Origin: Westiellopsis prolifica IICB1
GTDB lineage: Bacteria > Cyanobacteriota > Cyanobacteriia > Cyanobacteriales > Nostocaceae
Assembly (NCBI RefSeq): GCF_004323185.1
Contig: NZ_NAPS01000001.1
Coordinates: 2,664,828-2,700,977 of the forward strand
DNA: 36,150 bases
Reading direction: 5' to 3'
Positions 31,563 to 36,150 of the stretch are shown piece after piece. Position numbers and translations under genes: made by a program. The notes under the pieces were generated by a model, which worked only from the letters and a program-made list of their open reading frames with translations, made no database searches and was not told where the DNA came from. Position 1 is the stretch's first letter. Each line of letters begins with the position of its first letter.

Positions 31563-32642
31563 ATGCTTGATGCAATTATCATATTCTCATTCATCCTAGC
31601 AGCGGCGGGGGTAGGTTTCTACAGTATCGAGTTGCTGCCAGATGGAGCGCTGGATCGGGTCACAAACATAGAAGCTCTACGCTTGGTTTTTGCTGCTTTT
31701 GCCGCTATTATTGGCGGCGCAGTCGGACTGAGATTTCAGACAGCCTATCGCCGCCTAGAAAGCCAAGTGCGGGAAATGCCATTTGAAATCATCTTAACCC
31801 GTGCGATCGGTCTGGTCATTGGGTTATTGATCGCGAATCTCATGTTAGCACCTCTATTTTTGCTACCAATTCCCGCCGATTTTAGCTTTTTTATTAAGCC
31901 ACTGGTAGCAGTTGTTGGTAGTATTGTGCTGGCTTATACTGGCATGAATCTGGCTGACACCCACGGGCGTGGTTTGTTGCGGTTAATTAATCCCAACACT
32001 GTAGAAACACTGGTGGTAGAAGGAACACTTAAACCAGCTAGCACCAAGGTTTTAGACACTAGCTGCATTATTGATGGTCGGATTGAAACACTTCTCGAAA
32101 CTGGCTTTTTGGAAGGACAGTTGCTTGTACCCCAATTTGTCTTGCAAGAACTGCAACAAGTAGCAGATGCAAGCAAAGATCAAAAACGCGTACGGGGAAG
32201 ACGGGGACTAGAAATTCTCAATCGAATTAAAACAGTTTACCCTGATCGCATTTTGATTAACTCAATAGACTACGACGATATCACAACCGTAGATGCGAAG
32301 TTAGTCAGGTTTGCCCAAGAAATCAATGCTACACTCCTAACCAATGACTACAACCTATGCAAAGTAGCCAGTGTGCAGAAAGTCCCTGTTTTAAACGTTA
32401 ACGATTTAGTTAATGCTGTACGTCCAACTTACTTACCAGGCGATAACATTGACCTGAAGATTCTCAAAGAAGGTAAAGAACCCAGTCAAGGAATCGGCTA
32501 CCTAGACGATGGCACAATGGTCGTAGTCGAAGAAGGTAGTAATTATGTCGGTGGTGAATTGCGGGTAGTTGTCACCAGCGCCTTGCAAACATCCGCCGGA
32601 AGAATGATCTTTGCCAAACCCCAAGCCTCTGCATTAGCATGA
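31563..32642 (+). CDS. PIN/TRAM-domain integral membrane protein (YacL-like)
   Basis: 359 residues from ATG 31563 (a TTG at 31542 is in frame). Four membrane helices occupy about 4-22, 38-55, 80-102 and 110-130. A PIN nuclease domain (about 160-285) has Asp165 in VLDTSCIIDGR, Glu in VLQELQQVAD, TVDAKLVRFA and TNDYNLCKVA. A C-terminal TRAM RNA-binding domain (about 295-352) includes GKEPSQGIGYLDDGTMVVVEEG. This is the layout of YacL, a conserved Gram-positive and cyanobacterial membrane ribonuclease candidate. Unlike the two VapC genes it has no antitoxin partner. AGGAA lies about 13 bases upstream of the start. A strong terminator follows 40 bp after the stop. Confidence 0.88.
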   Translation: MLDAIIIFSFILAAAGVGFYSIELLPDGALDRVTNIEALRLVFAAFAAIIGGAVGLRFQTAYRRLESQVREMPFEIILTRAIGLVIGLLIANLMLAPLFLLPIPADFSFFIKPLVAVVGSIVLAYTGMNLADTHGRGLLRLINPNTVETLVVEGTLKPASTKVLDTSCIIDGRIETLLETGFLEGQLLVPQFVLQELQQVADASKDQKRVRGRRGLEILNRIKTVYPDRILINSIDYDDITTVDAKLVRFAQEINATLLTNDYNLCKVASVQKVPVLNVNDLVNAVRPTYLPGDNIDLKILKEGKEPSQGIGYLDDGTMVVVEEGSNYVGGELRVVVTSALQTSAGRMIFAKPQASALA

Positions 32643-32681
32643 GCGAAATGTCAAGTCCCAATTTCCAAAATATTTTTCTGG

Positions 32682-32713
32682 CCGATGCACTCAAGTTGCA
32701 TCGGTTGTTTTTT
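32682..32713 (+). terminator. Rho-independent terminator after the PIN/TRAM gene
   Basis: CCGATGCA (32682-32689), loop CTCAAGT, TGCATCGG (32697-32704), then TTGTTTTTT. It has a perfect 8-bp stem, a 7-base loop and a T-tract directly after it, the clearest intrinsic terminator in the window. The rest of the spacer to 32904 shows nothing else. Confidence 0.88.
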
Positions 32714-32904
32714 GGGCAATTGATCAATATATACAAGTCGGACGGCAGCTGTGGTATAAACTGTCTAGCAGTGAAATACCCCAACCTGCTTTGCTGAGGC
32801 TGGAGCTTTCCAACATCAACTCAATTTAGGGATGATTTTATTCGTATTTGGGGTTTCCCGCTTCAAATTAAATAAATAAAATAAAAAATCAAAAATTCAT
32901 AAAA

Positions 32905-33225
32905 ATGAAAAATAGAAAATACATTTATTTGATAGTTATCAGTAGCATTGTGGTAAGTTTTACTAGTTATCAAGGAGCAAAAGTAATAGCATTACCACCG
33001 CCAGAAGACATACCAGAAGAAATATTACGAACAGAAATTATATTAGCAGCGCGATCGCCCATTGACGGCAAATCTCTATCTGCTGCGGAGTATGCACAAC
33101 TGCAAGCCCAACTGCAACAAACCCCACCACCAAAACTAAGTCCTAAAATCAGAGAAAATATCTTTTTGCTGAGACTGCGTAGAGCATTATTCCAGCTTTT
33201 CCCTTTTTTGGATACATTGATTTAG
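32905..33225 (+). CDS. Small secreted protein, conserved cyanobacterial type, unknown function
   Basis: 106 residues. A signal peptide or single membrane helix (MKNRKYIYLIVISSIVVSF, possible cleavage near residue 30) is followed by LPPPEDIPEEILRTEIILAARSPIDGKSLSAAEYAQLQAQLQ, a helical stretch I recall from short hypothetical cyanobacterial proteins. A basic C-terminal amphipathic segment (LLRLRRALFQLFPFL) closes it. It has no catalytic motif. The start is in a run of A/T with no good ribosome site. It lies between the terminator of the previous gene and a repeat-filled spacer, so it is probably its own unit. Confidence 0.7.
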   Translation: MKNRKYIYLIVISSIVVSFTSYQGAKVIALPPPEDIPEEILRTEIILAARSPIDGKSLSAAEYAQLQAQLQQTPPPKLSPKIRENIFLLRLRRALFQLFPFLDTLI

Positions 33226-33559
33226 TCAATTGGGGATCGGGAATCGGGGATCGGGGATTGGGGATCGGGAACAGACTTGTCAAATAATTCTCCCCACACT
33301 TCCCACACTCCCAGACGCGATGAATCGCGTCTCTACATTACTCCCCACACTCCCTTCCCCCCGATCCCCGATCCCCGTACTCTATGAGAAGCCGCTGACG
33401 CGTCTACGCGAAGCGTCTCCTCTGGAGAATCCCCTTTCCCCGATCCCCAAATTCACGATGACATCAAGACAAAATTGCAAATAAATGTAAAGAATAATAT
33501 ATAGAAGTTAAAAAAGCAGATTTACTTAACCACTTTATTCAACCAACGTAGGTAGCTCC
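33226..33559. other. Repeat-filled spacer upstream of glgB
   Basis: It opens with GGGGATCGGGAATC heptad-like tracts (33231-33270). An AGACGCGATGA/ATCGCGTCT hairpin follows (33313-33332), then CCCCGAT heptads and the 71-bp repeat copy 2 (33364-33434). The final 80 bp before glgB is AT-rich and probably holds its promoter, though no box is clear. Confidence 0.7.
33364..33434. repeat. 71-bp dispersed repeat, copy 2
   Basis: Identical over 71 bp to 29951-30021, same orientation, 3.4 kb away. Flanking sequence differs immediately outside except for CCCC-rich heptads. Confidence 0.95.
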
Positions 33560-35860
33560 ATGTCTATGACCATGATTGCCCCTGAACAAGTAAACCGTAT
33601 CGTTTGGAATCAGCATCAAGATCCGTTTGAAATATTGGGTTCCCATCTTGTAGAAGCAAATGGCAAAACTGTTTGGGCTGTGCGAGCCTACCTACCCAAT
33701 GCTAGCGAAGCGTGGGTGCTTCTTCCCGAAGAAAGAAAAGAATACCCAATGCATAGCGTACATGATCCTCATTTTTTTGAATGCGCGATCGAAACAAAAG
33801 AATTAGCAAACTACCAGCTCAAAATCAAAGAAGGGGAACACGAACGAGTCATCTATGATCCTTATGCTTTCCGTTCTCCCCGTTTGACTGAATTTGATCT
33901 ACACTTGTTTGCTGAAGGAAACCATCACCGCATTTACGAAAAATTGGGAGCGCACCCCACAGAAGTAAATGGCGTTAAAGGGGTTTATTTTGCCGTTTGG
34001 GCGCCCAATGCGCGTAACGTTTCACTGCTAGGCGATTTCAACAAGTGGGATGGACGCCAACACCAGATGCGTAAAGGACAAACTGGAGTTTGGGAATTGT
34101 TTATTCCTGAAGTTGGGGTAGGAGAAAATTACAAATATGAAATCAAAAATATAGAAGGTCATATTTACGAAAAATCTGATCCCTTCGGTTTCCAACAAGA
34201 ACCCCGTCCCAAAACAGCTTCGATTGTCGCTGACTTAGATAGCTATGAGTGGAACGACGAAGACTGGATGGAAAAGCGACGTCACACTGATCCTCTGACT
34301 CAACCCGTCTCAGTTTACGAAGTACATATAGGTTCTTGGTTACACGCTTCTAGTGCGGAACCACCCCAACTTCCGAATGGGGAAACCGAGCCAGTAGTTG
34401 CTGTTTCCGAACTCAATACTGGTGCGCGTTTTCTGACTTATCGAGAATTAGCAGACAGGTTGATTCCCTACGTCAAAGATTTGGGCTACACTCACATAGA
34501 ATTGTTACCGATCGCAGAACATCCCTTTGATGGTTCTTGGGGTTATCAAGTCACAGGCTATTACGCTCCTACTTCCCGTTACGGTAGCCCAGATGATTTT
34601 ATGTATTTTGTTGACCAGTGCCATGAAAACGATATTGGCGTGATTGTAGATTGGGTTCCTGGTCACTTCCCCAAAGATGGTCATGGTTTAGCTTTCTTTG
34701 ATGGGACTCACCTTTATGAACACGCCGATCCCCGCAAAGGTGAACATAAAGAATGGGGAACTTTGGTATTTAACTACTCACGCAACGAAGTCCGCAATTT
34801 CTTAGTTGCAAACGCTCTGTTTTGGTTTGATAAATACCACATTGACGGAATTCGCGTTGATGCGGTTGCTTCTATGCTTTACCTCGATTATTGCCGCAAA
34901 GAAGGCGAATGGCTTCCTAACCAATATGGAGGTAGAGAAAACTTAGAAGCAGCTGATTTTCTGCGTCAGGTTAACCACCTAATCTTTAGCTATTTTCCTG
35001 GTGTTGTCTCTGTCGCTGAAGAATCTACAGCTTGGCCGATGGTTTCTTGGCCGACCTACACTGGTGGTTTGGGCTTTAACTTAAAGTGGAACATGGGCTG
35101 GATGCACGACATGTTGGACTATTTCAGCATGGACCCCTGGTTCCGTCAGTTCCATCAGAACAATGTTACTTTTAGTATGTGGTATCACCACAGCGAAAAC
35201 TTCATGCTGGCACTGTCTCATGATGAAGTTGTGCATGGTAAGAGCAACATCATCGGCAAAATGCCAGGTGACAAATGGCAAAAATTTGCTAACGTGCGTT
35301 GTTTGTTTGCTTATATGTTTGCTCACCCAGGTAAGAAAACCATGTTCATGAGCATGGAGTTTGGGCAGTGGAGTGAGTGGAATGTGTGGGCTGATTTAGA
35401 ATGGCATTTGTTGCAGTATGAACCCCACCAACAACTCAAAGAATTTTTCAAAGAACTAAACCATCTCTACCGCAGCGAACCAGCTTTGTATACCCTAGAT
35501 TTTGGCAGGGAAGGTTTTGAGTGGATTGATTGTAGCGATAACCGTCACAGCGTCGTGTCGTTCATCCGTAGAGACAAAGACTCTGAAGATTTTGTAGTCG
35601 TGGTTTGCAACTTCACCCCCCAACCCCATTCCCACTATCGTATTGGTGTATCAGTAGCCGGATTTTATACCGAGTTATTCAATAGTGATGCGCGGAAATA
35701 CGGTGGTAGCAATATGGGTAATTTAGGTGGTAAATGGACTGATAATTGGTCAATGCACAATCGGCCTTATTCGTTTGATTTATGTTTACCACCCTTGGGT
35801 GTGTTGATTCTCAAGTTGGATAGGGATAAGACTGCTGAGGTGATGGAATCTCAAGAATAG
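33560..35860 (+). CDS. glgB: 1,4-alpha-glucan branching enzyme
   Basis: 766 residues. An N-terminal extra module (about 10-115, beginning [19 protein letters not shown]) is followed by the CBM48 glycogen-binding domain (about 125-225, with [19 protein letters not shown]). A GH13 barrel follows with nucleophile Asp434 in [12 protein letters not shown], acid/base Glu at 487-488 in VAEESTAWP and Asp555 in [10 protein letters not shown]. An all-beta C-terminal domain closes it. The order and length match the long cyanobacterial/E. coli-type GlgB. It makes alpha-1,6 branches in glycogen. It is monocistronic; AGG lies about 11 bases upstream of the start. The start at [10 protein letters not shown] could shift by two to four codons to an internal Met. 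Confidence 0.96.
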   Translation: MSMTMIAPEQVNRIVWNQHQDPFEILGSHLVEANGKTVWAVRAYLPNASEAWVLLPEERKEYPMHSVHDPHFFECAIETKELANYQLKIKEGEHERVIYDPYAFRSPRLTEFDLHLFAEGNHHRIYEKLGAHPTEVNGVKGVYFAVWAPNARNVSLLGDFNKWDGRQHQMRKGQTGVWELFIPEVGVGENYKYEIKNIEGHIYEKSDPFGFQQEPRPKTASIVADLDSYEWNDEDWMEKRRHTDPLTQPVSVYEVHIGSWLHASSAEPPQLPNGETEPVVAVSELNTGARFLTYRELADRLIPYVKDLGYTHIELLPIAEHPFDGSWGYQVTGYYAPTSRYGSPDDFMYFVDQCHENDIGVIVDWVPGHFPKDGHGLAFFDGTHLYEHADPRKGEHKEWGTLVFNYSRNEVRNFLVANALFWFDKYHIDGIRVDAVASMLYLDYCRKEGEWLPNQYGGRENLEAADFLRQVNHLIFSYFPGVVSVAEESTAWPMVSWPTYTGGLGFNLKWNMGWMHDMLDYFSMDPWFRQFHQNNVTFSMWYHHSENFMLALSHDEVVHGKSNIIGKMPGDKWQKFANVRCLFAYMFAHPGKKTMFMSMEFGQWSEWNVWADLEWHLLQYEPHQQLKEFFKELNHLYRSEPALYTLDFGREGFEWIDCSDNRHSVVSFIRRDKDSEDFVVVVCNFTPQPHSHYRIGVSVAGFYTELFNSDARKYGGSNMGNLGGKWTDNWSMHNRPYSFDLCLPPLGVLILKLDRDKTAEVMESQE

Positions 35861-35921
35861 TTATAAGAGTGTAGGTAATAAATACTGCAAGGGATAGGAT
35901 TTTTTGCTTCGATTTTAAGAA

Positions 35922-35953
35922 TGTAGAGACGCTTCAAACAGCGCGTCTCTACA
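35922..35953. repeat. Hairpin repeat, TGTAGAGACG family (imperfect centre)
   Basis: TGTAGAGACGC and GCGTCTCTACA arms enclose a non-palindromic centre (TTCAAACAGC), so this copy has decayed in the loop but kept perfect outer arms. It lies 61 bp after the glgB stop and could aid termination. Past it, to 36067, CTTAACCGAGGTTC vaguely recalls a CAATACGGTT MITE arm, but too weakly to call. Confidence 0.85.
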
Positions 35954-36067
35954 AAGATTTTGGGTTGGTCAATATTTCTTAACCGAGGTTCTTGCTTCAA
36001 ACTCCATCCCGCGTATACTGGAGTCCGTTACACTCCTACACCCGTACACCCCCAGTTACGTTTTTAC

Positions 36068-36150
36068 GTTAATAAGCAACGTTAAAAGGTTTTGAACAAA
36101 CGCTTTAATGTTCTCTATGGATGGAGGAATGTTAATAAGCAACGTTGAAA
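36068..36150. repeat. 63-bp repeat in inverted orientation, 1.3 copies at the window end
   Basis: GTTAATAAGCAACGTT starts at 36068 and again at 36131, exactly 63 bp apart. Read on the minus strand it is the same unit as 1-230 (TTAAAGCGTTTGTTCAAAAC and GATCCATAGAGAACAT, here slightly altered). The copy is cut by the end of the window. Confidence 0.93.

Noticed and set aside
35970-36000. Fourth CAATACGGTT MITE near CTTAACCGAGGTTC
   Set aside because: Only about ten bases match, and there is no partner arm and no 10-bp duplication.

Overview
The window is chromosomal DNA from a filamentous, probably heterocyst-forming cyanobacterium (Nostocales type). The octamer GCGATCGC (HIP1) recurs throughout. 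Heptanucleotide GGGGATC/GGGGATT tracts and many small palindromic repeats fill the spacers. The gene set is cyanobacterial: the AgrE/ArgZ arginine dihydrolase, a BchE homologue, ClpS, cyanobacterial GlgB, CHAT-TPR and haemagglutinin-type exoproteins, and several Uma2/PIN/DUF families. No species can be named from sequence alone.

Layout. 1-1070: a 63-bp tandem array, then a VapBC-type toxin-antitoxin pair. 1318-2925: a BchE-type B12/radical-SAM protein. 3006-8530, minus strand: a very large membrane-anchored caspase/lipase fusion with an IscB element (RNA-guided nuclease plus putative omega-RNA) inserted just upstream. 8797-11931: a two-module VOC protein, then a diguanylate cyclase whose N-terminus is a degenerate ethylene-receptor membrane domain. 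11932-14590: a repeat-rich zone holding a tandem pair of small secreted Cys-tail proteins. 14590-20158: a TpsA-like exoprotein followed by a CHAT/TPR peptidase. 20300-25537: agrE, a Uma2 nuclease, a DUF2085 membrane protein, tRNA-Arg(CCG) and hisC. 25692-26335: a second PIN toxin-antitoxin pair with a frameshifted toxin. 26717-29556: an exported FAD oxidoreductase, clpS and a DUF2103 protein. 30028-35860: hemW, a PIN/TRAM membrane protein, a small secreted protein and glgB. The window ends in inverted copies of the 63-bp repeat it begins with.

Metabolic and housekeeping genes (agrE, hisC, hemW, clpS, glgB) alternate with accessory material. The strongest non-standard signals are these. (1) A MITE family with CAATACGGTT ends has three copies, each flanked by a perfect 10-bp target duplication, one of them nested in another repeat. 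(2) A 30-bp self-complementary hairpin is shared by two different MITE families and also sits at the 3' ends of genes. (3) The ethylene-sensor domain keeps its Cys ligand but has lost its His ligand. (4) A duplicated gene pair has non-coding flanks far better conserved than its coding regions. (5) Two unrelated caspase-fold proteins (caspase-lipase and CHAT) lie within 17 kb. Functional links between neighbouring genes are inference unless stated otherwise.
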